Source of the DNA: Ophioceras dolichostomum
Taxonomy: Eukaryota; Ascomycota; Sordariomycetes; Magnaporthales; Ophioceraceae
DNA length: 64,000 nucleotides
Reading direction: 5' to 3'
Assembly (NCBI GenBank): GCA_003049485.1
Contig: PYST01000073.1
Span: 67,833 to 131,832, forward strand
Shown: positions 43,304 to 54,908 of the stretch, one piece after another
Position numbering within the stretch: position 1 is the first letter of the stretch
Layout of the letters: each line of letters starts with the position of its first letter
Notes under the pieces: generated by a model
Databases searched by the model: none
The model's input: only the letters and a program-made list of their open reading frames with translations
Told to the model about the DNA's origin: nothing
Program-made: the position numbers and the translations under genes

Positions 43304-45530
43304 AGGCAGCGTGGATATCGTCCACGGTTCATCGATGATGGAGGCCAGTCGAGGTGAATCCTGAAGTGCTAATGCAATGCCCAGGCGGGGAAGAGCACGC
43401 CAACTGGGCGCCGGGCTTCATGAAGGGGTGGTGGCGGTTGGAGATGGGAACATCAGTCTTTGCGACGGATGGAATGGTAATATAAACCGTGCATCCCAAC
43501 CGTGCGAATGAGGTCTAGAATAATAATAGATGAGGTCACTACCTCTTTCTGGGAGCCTGCAGAGGTTCTGCAAAGTAGCACCTCCATTGCATCAATGTCT
43601 GTCTTCTTCTTTAGATGGATCAGGATCAATGACACAGTTACCCAGTACGGAGGATTGATGGTTGAATTGGTTGGCTACTCGTGAGAAGACGAGAAGACGG
43701 CCGTCGAGCTCGAACAGACCGGCTCCGGGCGGCAATAGATTGATTGATCGATCCACTACCTGGTGATGCATGTCTCTCTGGCTTTGCAAACAGCTCACGT
43801 TCAAAGACAAAAATCAGGTAACAACCACCAGTTGGATGCGGATGGTGCACCAAACTGGCTCTCTGGCTCCATGGCTCCCTGACTTTCACGTCCCAACCAG
43901 ACTACGGTCAATGCGAGTGCTTCGAGGGCTGAGGGGCAATGGACAGAGAGTGACGATCTAGGAAAATCTTACTCTCTGAGCCGGTTGGAAGGGTAAGAAG
44001 TGCATATGGTTGGTTGTTGGATGATAGCGCGTGTGACGCCGTCGGGTTTATCGCTGCTGATTGCCCTTCGACCCTCTTTGTTGCTTCTTTTTGGAGCCAG
44101 ATATTGAGTCGGCATCATGCCGTGTGCTAGACGACTGATCCAGCTGCCATGATAGAGCAGTAGGTAAAATCGGTAGGTGCCTTAGGTGCTTACCTACCTC
44201 AATACCTCCGGCTCCCAGGTAGGGAGGGTAGTTTTTGTACTGTAGACGACTGCAAAAGACAACACCTTCAGGGCTTAAGCCAGGGTCAGGGAGCGCAACT
44301 ATAATCCTCCAGGATTCAGAATTCAACGGGTGAGAATAGTATGGACTTCGTTCAACCAGACCCTAGAACCTTTTCGAAAATTTGACGCGGGCGCTTCCAA
44401 GCTTCCTACCACTCTACAAAGATGTCGGAATAAAAAGAAGAGGGGAAAAAAAGTTCCTTTCGTCTGGTTTAGCGTTAGACTTTGCTTCCAGCTTGACTCC
44501 GACCTGCTATTCCATCCGCTGACGGGATTCAATTTGAAGACACCCATCTGGGCAGCATCGTGGAAAGTAGCATTACTTCAGCGGGCCCATAGTGCCACAT
44601 TGGGTATCGTCTGATCCATGTACCTGTACTACATGCAGCGCGGCGACTGCGCGTTTGATTGGCTCTTAGGCTCAAGCTTACCCACTTCCATGCCCAAACT
44701 TGCCCCACCACGCCCGAGTGCCCAATGGTAAGGAGGTAAGGAGACTGGGGGGAAACGCGATGAAGGATTTCCCTTTGCCTTTCCCCTCAACATTGGACCG
44801 GCACCGGGAGGTCCCACATTAAACTTTCCCACATCCTCGTCCACCGACAACAACCCACAACAGTCCGAGATCACAACACAAGAACAGTCCCTCGCCGCTT
44901 AAGCTTCCCGCTGATCCCGCAGCAAGGCCTCCGCCCTTCGTCCGAATTGCCCCTCCGTCCTGTCCAACAGTATTTCTTTTCCCTCTCTTGGATCAACAGC
45001 ACAGGCGACCAGAAGACGGTTCTTGTTGTCGCTCGAACAGACTAGGTACCTTGCCGGGCCGCCGCCTTGCTGGGAGGTCAAGTCGGTCCGTCAATCGCGC
45101 GACGAAACTCCCAAGCGAGGGCGGTCAACCGGCTCCCGCTCTCCCTGTTGCGCTTCCTCCGCTTCCTACGCTCTTCGCCCTTTGCCGATTGTCGTTCTCG
45201 TCCCCGAAATCGTCTTCTTCGTCGATTTCCTATGATGCCTCGGGTCCTTGCTCGGTTCTAGCTCTGGCTTCCCGCCAGTCTACCTGGCTCGCCGGCTCGT
45301 TACCGCCTGCTGGAGTCCTTGCCGAAGCCTCTACCGGATCTCCTCGACCAATCGCTTCAAGACACCACCGGGCGCACCGCCACAGCCCTCGACTCGACGG
45401 CCCTCTTATTGTTCATCCCCATTGAGCGATTAGCCGTCTCCCCGAGCTTCGTAGAGGAAGCGACGACTGGGCGTGCAACTTATCCGATGGTCTCGTCTCC
45501 ACCGTTGCCGTTCCCCTGCCACGGCTCACA

Positions 45531-48500
45531 ATGGATCAAGACACGACCACGCCGGCTGTCCCGGCTGTCCCGGCTGCCCCGGCTGCCCCGGCTGCCCCGG
45601 TCGCCTCGGCCGTAGTGCCGACCACCTCTGACGGCACCGAGACATCGCAGCGGCTCGACGGCCTGGCTGGTTGGGAAACACCCGGTCGGATTCCTCCCGC
45701 CAACAAACTCGCTCCTCCAGCTGTGATGTCTCTGCGTGCCGAGACTGCCGGGCCCATGGAGCGATCGCTCAGCCAGGACATCCGTGAAGAGCGAGAGGAA
45801 CTACGTGAGGCTGCCGAGCAGACCCTCAACGTCATCATGGACCTTGACATGGACGGCAACATCCGGTGGGTCAGCCCTTCTTGGGCCGATGTCATCGGCA
45901 CCCAACCTGAGTCCGTCAATGGCGCCGCCATCGCCAATCTCATCGTCAGTGACAACAAGACAATCTTCGCCGATGTCGTCGAGTCCATGAAGAAGGACGA
46001 CTCAAAGAGCCAGTTCATCCGGTTTGCGGTGCAACTTGGCGCGCTGTCCAAGCTGCTGTCTCTGGACAGTGTGAAAGATGTCAAAGAAGCGGATCGGGAG
46101 GGGGGGTTCGAAGCAATCGATCTCGAGGCCCAAGGGATTATGGTTTATGACGGAGCCTCGGGTGTCGAAAGTCATGTGAGTATCAACATTTCGCGTTGTA
46201 CTGATTCCTGTTTCTTCCGCTGTTTGGGCAGCAGGACTTCGAAGCCTCTTTCCTTTTTCTCTACGCGGTAGATTGACTGACTGTTTGGCTGACTGTACAT
46301 TACCCTATCCCAGACCATGTGGATGATCCGCCCTTGGGTTGCTCCCAGAGAAATCAAGATTGATCTTCCCGACTTGATTGTTGATTCTCTAGGGTCCGGC
46401 GCAGAAATATTAGCCAGTTATTTGACGCATCTGGCCGAGTCGGGCGTCGACGACCCTGCCGACCATGCACCCCCTCTCCCTGTCCTTTGCCGCATCTGCG
46501 AACGACAGATCCCCCCCTGGTGGTTCGAGAAGCACACCGACCTGTGCCTCCAGGAGCATCGGGCTGAAATGGACGTCCAGATGGCACAAGAAAGTTTAAT
46601 CGAGCACCGGCACTCCATTGTCAAGGTACTCGACGCTCTGGAGGCAAGAAAAAGCAGGCCTCTGGGAGGTGACCAGTCTCCGCTTCCCCTTGCGGAGTAT
46701 AAGGGAATGCCCATTGGCCCTCCCCCTCCGTCGACGTCTTCTTCTTCAGGGGCCTCCTCCCCCACGCCTGGAAACCAATCTCGAGAGAGGTCTGGCGGAG
46801 GCTCCGGCGGAGGAGGCCCTGGCGAGAGCCGCCCCGGCTTCGGACACGCTCGAGCTCGCTCTTTTGCTGTGCGACGTCCCCAAGCGCGAATCGTCGAGCT
46901 CATCATGGACCTCTGCGACACTGCCATGGAGATCAACACCCCTGCTATCAAGGAGGCATCTTCTCAAAACCCCGGCGAAATCCGGACACAGTCTCCTCAG
47001 TCGGAATCCCGGATATCCCAGGTGGTTCAGTGGCAGTCGCCTAGCAACAACACGCTGGAGCAGGAGCAGGGTCTCGCCCTTCTTTGCGCCGACACCGAGG
47101 CTGTGGTCAAAGCCAAGGTCGAGGCAGTCCTGCGGCACAAGAGAATCATCGAATACTCTGAGCGTATCCGAATCGAGTTTGCGGTGATGGTCGAGGCGTG
47201 CATCGAGGAGGCTGTGCGAAAAGCAGCCAAAATCGCGGCTGGGCGCCTCAGCGACTCCACTGAGGACGAGGAGGAACTGCCAGCTCAGCTCAGCGAGGAA
47301 GCTTTCTTCGCCGGTTCCTTCGATGCTCCGTCCACGCTTGCGATGGCTCTACAGAATGCCAACATCAGCGACGACCCAGACAGCCGCCGGCTCTCGTTGG
47401 CCGTCGAGTCAACCCGATCAAGCAGCCCCAGGGAATGCCCGACTCCAAGGTCCCATCGCGGTGCGCTGAACATCGCGGGTCAGCCCCGGGAGTCGCGCAG
47501 GGAGTCCCTGCTGTTTGAGAGCGACGCAGGTGACAGCGACGGCAGCATGCGGTCGTCGTCGGTCACGTCTCGACCACCTCCACCTCCACGCACGGAGTCG
47601 CCTATTTCGGAGTTTGGCGACCTCAGGCGACAGGCAAGCTCGCGGCAGCATCAACGCAGGAGCTTGATCCTGCCAGGAACGTCCTCGCCCCGTCGCCAGG
47701 AGTCTCCATCGCGGGGCACGCAGCCATCCTCGCCGCTCCGGATCCACAAGCCCCGTGCCCTTCCGTTCCCCCCGGACGCGCTCATGTCTCCGGAGTCGTC
47801 ACCTATGCTTCCCTCGAGCGAGTTCACATCCCCGTCTCTGCCCCATAGTCAATACCACCCGCACTCCCACCAAAGTTATCCGCATCACCACCATCGCAGG
47901 CAGTCTTCAGCTGCGATATCCCTGGCAACGGGCGACTTCGGGGGCAGGCCACCACCATCGCCACGCCTTGGCCCCGTCAACGCCCCGCCCTTGGCTCGGG
48001 CCGTGCCCCCCTCCATCAAAGACTTCGAGGTTATCAAACCCATCAGCAAGGGAGCCTTCGGCAGCGTTTACCTGTCCAAGAAGAAGTCCACCGGCGAGTA
48101 CTTCGCCATCAAGGTTCTCAAGAAGGCGGACATGGTTGCCAAGAACCAGGTCACCAATGTCAAGGCAGAGCGGGCCATCATGATGTGGCAAGGGGAGAGT
48201 GACTTCGTCGCCAAGTTGTACTGGACATTTTCCAGCAAGGACTATCTGTACCTTGTGATGGAGTACCTCAATGGCGGCGACTGCGCCTCCCTCATCAAGA
48301 TCCTCGGGGGTCTGCCCGAGGATTGGGTCAAGAAGTACCTGGGCGAGGTTATCCTGGGCGTCGAGCATCTCCACGGCCGCGGAATCGTGCACCGAGACCT
48401 GAAGCCGGACAATCTACTCATCGACCAAAACGGGCACCTAAAGCTCACCGACTTCGGTCTCTCGCGCATGGGACTGATCGGCCGGCAAAAGCGGGCCCTT

Positions 48501-51500
48501 AACAGCGGCTCAACGGAGCCTGCGCCGGATCTCCTTAAACAGGGCCCCTTTGCGCGATCTGCGTCTATCACGTCGTCTCGCTCCACCTCGTTGGATCTGC
48601 ATGGCGGCGGCCCGGGACATTCACCGGGCAACACGCCGCAAATCAACCCTAACGAGGCAAATCTTGTGCAGCCATCTTACTTCAACTTGAGTTCCGGCTC
48701 GTCGATGGGCTCGTCGATGGCCTCACTGCACCAAGAGCCTCGGCGCATTTCCGGCCAGCGCAGCGACAGCGGCGGCAGCGACACCCTGACTCAGATGCTA
48801 GGCGGCTTCTCATTGAACGATCCTCCATCTTCCGCGGCTGTTCCTCCGCAAGCCATCCAGTCGCCGCTTGGCGACGGGAGTGAAGGGGAGGGCAGTGGCT
48901 CCCCTGATATGGTGTCACTCCAGCACACCAGTACCCAGGGCAGCATCAGCACCGATCCGGGCAAGGGTACGCCGCCTCCCTCGAGCATGCCGCCCCCGAA
49001 CTGGGCGCTTTTCGACCCGGAGGACAAGAACCGGAGATTCGTCGGGACTCCCGACTATCTCGCCCCGGAGACGATTAAGGGCGAGCCGCAGGACGAGACG
49101 AGCGACTGGTGGTCTGTGGGCTGCATCATGTTTGAATTTCTCTATGGCATTCCTCCGTTCCACGCTCCGGAGCCCGAGCTGGTGTTCGAGAACATCTTGG
49201 CGCGGAGAATCCAGTGGCCGGAAGAGATGGAAGACGAAGTCTCAGCCGAGGCCAAGGATATCCTCAACAAGTTGCTCTGCACGGACCCTCGACTCCGACT
49301 AGGCTCCAACCGGGACGAGAAGTTTGCTTCGGGCGGCGAGGAGATCCGCAGTCATCCGTGGTTCAGCGGCATGAACTGGGAGACACTGCTCAAAGACGAG
49401 GCGCAGTTTGTGCCGCAGCCGGAAAACCCGGAGGACACCGAGTACTTCGACGCACGTGGGGCCACGCTCCAGTCGTTCGCCGAGGAAATGGAAGACCAGA
49501 CCTCGCCGCCTTCGGCTCCGCCGTCGGACTATCCAGACCGGCCACACGACGCCCTGTCGCGTGTGCGCTCACAGTTCAACTCCATGAAGCGTGGTCTTAT
49601 GCCTTTACACATCCCTCCACATGTCCGGGACCTCAAAAGCCGTAGGCTCAGCGAGCCGGTTGTTACAGACGACTTCGGTAACTTCGCATTCAAGAACCTG
49701 CCGGTACTGGACAAGGCAAACAAGGACGTCATCCAGAAGCTGCGCGCAGAGGCCCTGGCTGCCCAGAACAAGCCGGCCGCTGTTAGTCCCGGCGGCAGCG
49801 GCAGCGGGAGCGGGATGAGCAGCCTCACGTCACCCGGACCGGCCCTGGAGGGGAGCCCGATTCTATCAATGCCAGTGCAGCGGACTCTGTCCAACGCCAA
49901 GGCCGCGTCGTCCCAGCGGCCGCAATCGCCGTCCGGGTTGAGCCACGCTAACTCATCGCCGAGCCGGGTCTCGCAGCCTTCGTCGCCCTTGCTCGTGTCC
50001 TTTGTAGCCGGTCAGGGTGCCGAAGGCCGCCGCAAGGCCTCAAGCAACTCGTCCAGCTTATCTCAGCCGACTTCCGGGAACCTGCAGCCAGGCACTTTCT
50101 TCGAGGTGCCCCGGGTGCCCCCGAGCCTTCAAAAGGCCGCCACTACTGTGGCGGCGTCTTCATCGCCCATCAAGGGAAGAGCCTTGCCGTCGCCCCTACC
50201 ACTCTCACCCCAGAAGGCGCTGTCGACGCCGCGCCAGGCCAGCGCCGGTGCAGGGGCTGGCGGAGCCGGCGCACCGACACATCGCTCCCGGTCCCTGACT
50301 GTGGGGTCTCAGGAGGGCAGCCCTGTGGCTTCGGACATACTGGCTCATCACCGCAACCGCCGCAGCCAGGTGTTCGACATGTCGCCGTCCTCATCAGACA
50401 ATGAGGGAGAGAAGGCTAGTGCGTTGCTGCGCGTGCAGCGACGCCGGCAGAGCTCTCGGCGTATGTCGCAGATAACGCTTGATGGCCCCATATTCCGGCC
50501 TCTCGACGTGCTCATCTGCGAAGAACACCCTGTGTCGCGCATGATCATGGAGAAGCTGTTAGAAAAGCTCCGCTGCCGGACCATCTCGGCGTCGACCGGG
50601 TCGGAGGCGGTGCGGTACTCCATGAGTGATATCAAGTTCGATATCATCTTCATGGAGTATCGGCTGCCGCAGATCAATGGCGCCGACGTGGCCCGCATGA
50701 TACGAGAGACCAAGAATGCCAACGCACACACCCCCATTGTGGCGCTCACCGCCTACCTTAAGGAGCTACAGGCGCCGCACTACTTTGACTCGCTCATCGA
50801 CAAGCCCATCAGCTCGTCGAAGCTAACCGAGGTGCTCGGCAACCTCTGCCAGTGGAAGCCGCCGTCCCCCAGCCAGCAACACACCGCCCTCTCACTGCCG
50901 CTGGCCCATCCGGTGCCGTCCGGGCTGCGGCAGGAAGGCAACCGCCTCGAAGACAGCCCGACCTCCGGGTCCTCGGTGTATGCCCTCCGGCCGGGGAGCA
51001 GCTTCCGCGGATCCAGCCGCGAGGATTCCATCAGTTCTAGCCTGTTTGGAGACTGTGATTCTCTGGCTACCGACGACATCCCCGTCGTTATCAGCAGGAA
51101 GGCCACTGGAGACTGGGAGGACGGTGGTTTAGGCATCTCTCAAGACGAGCTGTTACTCGGCCCGAGCGACTCTGCCAAGCCGCTGCCTCACCTAATTTCT
51201 CAGCAGTCAGCCCCCGCGCATATGGAGCCAGCTAGGGGTGCGTCCCTGACCGTCGCCGCGGCTCCAGCCCGGCAGCGTTCGCTGGAGAAGCTGAGAGCCA
51301 AACGTGAGGCCATTGAAAAGAGACGCCACGACAGTTCCGTCGACTCAGCCGACGACGAGGACGAGGAGTTGGGGCTTGGAGATTCCGCTGCCAACACCAC
51401 TGCCACTACTTCCTCGTCCTCGGCTGCTGGGGGCGCGCCTCCCCACGGCAGCGGCCACGGCCGTCAGCACTTCCGCAGCAAGTCGGTGCTGCCGTCGTCC

Positions 51501-51893
51501 AAGCTCGGTATCGAGATGATGCGGGCCAACAGCCACGACAGCGTTGTCCTTGCCAACGCATCAGATCTGCCAGCGACACATGATGCCAGTCCTAGCCGCA
51601 AGGACGCAGTGGCGAGCACAGCGGGAGGGAGCACGCTTGCGTCGGCCCCGCTCAGTCCTACCACGAGCGAGGAAGAGGAGGACGATGTGGGCGATACCAC
51701 CGTCATCCACACGCCGCCCGATCAATGCGGCACCTCTTCCGAGGACAACGCGACGGTTGTTGGCATCGACGAAACTCCCAGAGCGGCGCCCGTTGGAGAC
51801 CTCCTCCCCCACGTTGACGAGGATGAGGAACCAACGCCGCGCCCGCCTGTAAAGTCCGCCTCAACTGGGCAGCAGCCCTTTGGCTTCTTCTGA
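45531..51893 (+). CDS. rim15: RIM15-type serine/threonine kinase with PAS, AGC kinase and receiver domains
   Basis: Two exons, 45531..46175 and 46314..51893 (2074 aa). Domains in order: Ala/Pro repeat near the N-terminus (residues 8-23); PAS-like domain about 91-165 (NVIMDLDMDGNIRWVSPSW); a C2HC-type finger about 275-298 (CRICERQIPPWWFEKH). The AGC kinase domain runs from about 785 (FEVIKPISKGAFGSVYL), with HRDLKPDNLL and DFGLSRMG at about 928. A Ser-rich insert of about 190 residues follows, then FVGTPDYLAPETI near 1123. A receiver domain at about 1610-1728 has DVLICEEHPVSRMIMEKLL and LIDKPISS. The usual phospho-accepting Asp is a Glu (IIFMEYRLP, about residue 1663). Yeast Rim15 works downstream of PKA, TORC1 and Pho80-Pho85 to promote quiescence via Igo proteins; the same is expected here. 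The large Ser/Pro-rich spacers are probable phosphorylation regions. The upstream leader is CT-rich. Confidence 0.95.
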
Positions 51894-54800
51894 ACTCGCA
51901 CTCGTCTCCCAGCCATGAGGGCAGCAGCGCTTAGACAGCCGTCATAGCACTTCACAGCCCTCCCCACCTTTTTCCTCCCATTTTCCTTTTGCTCATTTTC
52001 TCTCTGTTCCCAACTTATGACCTGAACTTTAACCCAGCGCGGCGTTGATAGGATGGGAGCCCACCGAGACTGCATATACGGTTTTCCTTTGTAAATTGCG
52101 ATTTTATTTTGCGATGTTTCATCTCAGTCTACTTCTTGTTATCCCACCAGCCCTCATCCGGTCAAAATTCTCTATGGCGACTTCGCGATGTCTGTCTTGC
52201 GGCGAGCCCACAATCAGGGGGGGGGGCTTCGTTTGTTCACTTCTTCGGCCTGCTGTTTTTTCTCTCTTCTTCCCCTCTATCAACGACTTCCTGCCTACCT
52301 ACCTTCGGTGCCTCCCTCTCTCAGTTCTCACCTCTAGGCTCTCTCTTGGCGCCAATATTGCTTTCCCTACGAACTCTCCACTGCAATCCAGTTTGCGCTC
52401 AGTTTCCGCACGGTCTCTCCGTCACATTCACTCACCGCCACTCCTCCCAAATTGTCTTTTCTTTTGTTTCTCTTTCTGCAAAGGCCGGCTTGCAACTCCT
52501 CTAGGTTGGGCCAACCTAACCTGTACTTGGTTCGAGCGTGTGTATGAGAGTGTTTGTTTCTGCTGTATCTTCCTATTTTACGAAGAGGGCCTCAGCTTGG
52601 TTCCTTGCTAAAAGTGGGAGTCAAGAGATGGTTGGGTCAGAGTGATGAAGATTTCCCGGATCAAAAAGCAAAGCACAAAAAAAGGAGTTTTCTTATTCCT
52701 TCTTTGATCGTTTGGCTCTCTCTTTCTTCCTCCTTCTCTCTTCTTTCTCCTTTACTCTCTACGTTATGTTATTTAAACATGTCTTGTGTGTGTCTTCCTC
52801 CCTCGTTGTCTTCTGCAAGATGGGCGGATGAGGTTGCCAGTATCGGGTTGCTCCCTCTCTTTGCAAGGAGCGTTTCTTGTGGAAGAAGACCCTTAGCTGC
52901 CTTCCCTGAACCCTCATCCGAACCTGGAGCGCCTGGCACATCTCGATATTTTGGCAAGTTATTACTACAAGCTACCAGTTTTTATCACTTCTAAAGGAAA
53001 ACAGTATTTCAGATTGGACCTCTGGAGTCGGTAGCAAAGTCAAGCCAAACAACAAATTTGTCCCTTGTTTCAGTGACACGACCTCGTCTCTTCTCTCCAT
53101 GATCTCCTCGCTCCGTCTGTGGCAACAGTGCAGGCGCGGCATGGAGTACTGCACCTAGGTAGGTACCTAGGTACTTAGCTACTTGCAGAATAATGCCTCG
53201 TTGAACCAACGTTGACGTAGAAACAGGCGCTTGAGGGTCCGATGTCGTTGCTATGAGGCTCCCGTTTGACTCAGGTCATTTTATCACGTAACGGTTTGTC
53301 GATGCTCCAGGTCCTGCGTACATATACTTGTGTACTCCGTACGGAATACCTAATCCGCTCAAGCATTTCCAAGCCCGGGAGAACGGGAGAGCCAGAGAAC
53401 AATCTTGGCAGTGAAGGCCTTCTCCGTAGTATCGTGCATGGTACATGCGTTTCCTGTCCAAGTCGATGATGGTTTTATCTCGGAGTTTTCTGTGCGACTT
53501 TCAAAGCCAGTCGTGAACACACGTGGGTGAATTCGCGTTTCTGATTGGTCGCTTCTGTCTTTCTCGAATGCGGGACTAGAAAGGAAAACTTCTCGTGCGG
53601 GTAGCGGAGTCGTTTCCACTTGGCGGCGTCTGCAGCTGCACCAAGCTGCCCCCCAGATGATCAGATCTTGACGACGACGGTGATCCACCTTCACTGCCTT
53701 GGCGCCGTTCCTGTGTCGCCGAGAACGGAAAGAGGGCACGCGACACTTTCTTCGATTATGCTGGCTTGCCGGCTTTTGATATCGGTGGCATCTGGGGAAC
53801 GAAACTTGAGTTTGTCCTACAGGTTCATCACAAGAGGGAAATCGTGAATCAGGAGTTTCGAGACACGCCTGTGTGCGATTGACAGTTCTGAACCAATTAG
53901 GCTTACGAACAAACTCATTGCATGTTGTGGTTCACATACGTAGTGTATTTGTGCGAAGAGTCTCCGGAGTGATGTCGAACGTTTGATTCCTTTTTTCATG
54001 CCATGTGGAGAATTTAAGTTCGAGGGACAAAGACATAACACAATCGAGACCTGCTACGGCCCTGGTAAGCTGGCGAATGACGGGCAAGAATTGGCTCGTT
54101 GCCCCTCTCCATCAATGATTCTTACAGTCGTTCCTCCACCGAGTCCCTTCCCGTATCCTCACTTACCCTCCGTCCTCAAACCGCCACCCGCAACTTGTCT
54201 GCCCCCGTTTCCCTCCCCTCGCCCCACCACGATGACTCTCTTCGCTTGTACATCCCCGGTACGAGGCGGAGAGAAGAGAGGGGAGAGGACAGAGGGGAGA
54301 GAGAGGGGAGTGGGGAGCTAACGGGAGAGGAGGGGGGAATGTACCTTCTCCGTATGGACCGGGCTGGCCAAGTTGCGGTGGCAGGCTCAGCAGGTAAACT
54401 GAAGCCTCCGAAAGAAGCCGCAGTGTGGAGATTGATGGAAAGCACGATGCCTCCCGTATTAAAGTATTAAACCGCCACTGATGCCGCCAGATGAGAGACG
54501 GACAGTTTGCTCGCCCGTCTGCGGTTCAAAGGTCAGATTGCATCTGAAGGTTTCAAAATTTTATTTACCTCCGACCAGAGCCACTGTGTTCTGCTCGCTC
54601 GGTCTTTTTTCCGTTCTGCCCTCTGCTATTCCTTGCTTTATTTTTGCTTTGTTTACTACCTCTATCTACCTGGTACCTTACTTACCTCCCTTGCCCCGGT
54701 ACTTCTTGTCTCTAACAACGTCGTTGAGCCTGGGCGTATATATACATCGATATATCTGCAGTTTTTACAACCCTTCCAAGTCCAAGTGCCCTGGAACCTC

Positions 54801-54908
54801 CGCCACCGGTTGCCGTCAAACATCCTCCCGGCCACTCACTACCTGCCTGCAGAACACTGCCTCTCTAGGTCTCTACCCTCTAGGTGCACTGGATCTCAGC
54901 CTACCTTG
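51894..54908. other. Intergenic region of about 3 kb
   Basis: It follows the RIM15 stop and leads to the transporter start. Pyrimidine-rich stretches (52100-52800) produce long open frames of Ser/Phe/Leu that are not credible genes. It contains a palindrome copy at 53152-53181 and a lone TGACTCA at 53267-53273. The last few hundred bases are likely the transporter leader. Confidence 0.55.
53152..53181. repeat. Dispersed intergenic palindrome copy
   Basis: CACCTAGGTAGGTACCTAGG followed by TACTTAGCTA; overlapping palindromic CCTAGG and GGTACC cores of the same type as the other copies. Confidence 0.75.

Larger units (their letters stand above)
40325..45530. other. Gene-poor region of about 5.2 kb with assembly gap and palindromes
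   Basis: No gene could be supported. It contains the densest set of the dispersed palindrome (40747-40770, 41221-41246, 42350-42371, 44171-44200), a TACCTCG triplicate near 41802, the N gap at 42611-42659 and a tandem 13-mer at 43275-43303. A hydrophobic minus-strand open frame at 40759-41115 lacks an ATG at its start. The last few hundred bases are CT-rich and are probably the leader of the RIM15 gene. Confidence 0.55.

Noticed and set aside
52045..52994. Plus-strand frames rich in Ser, Leu and Phe
   Set aside because: They come from a CT-rich non-coding stretch after RIM15 and have no protein-like pattern.
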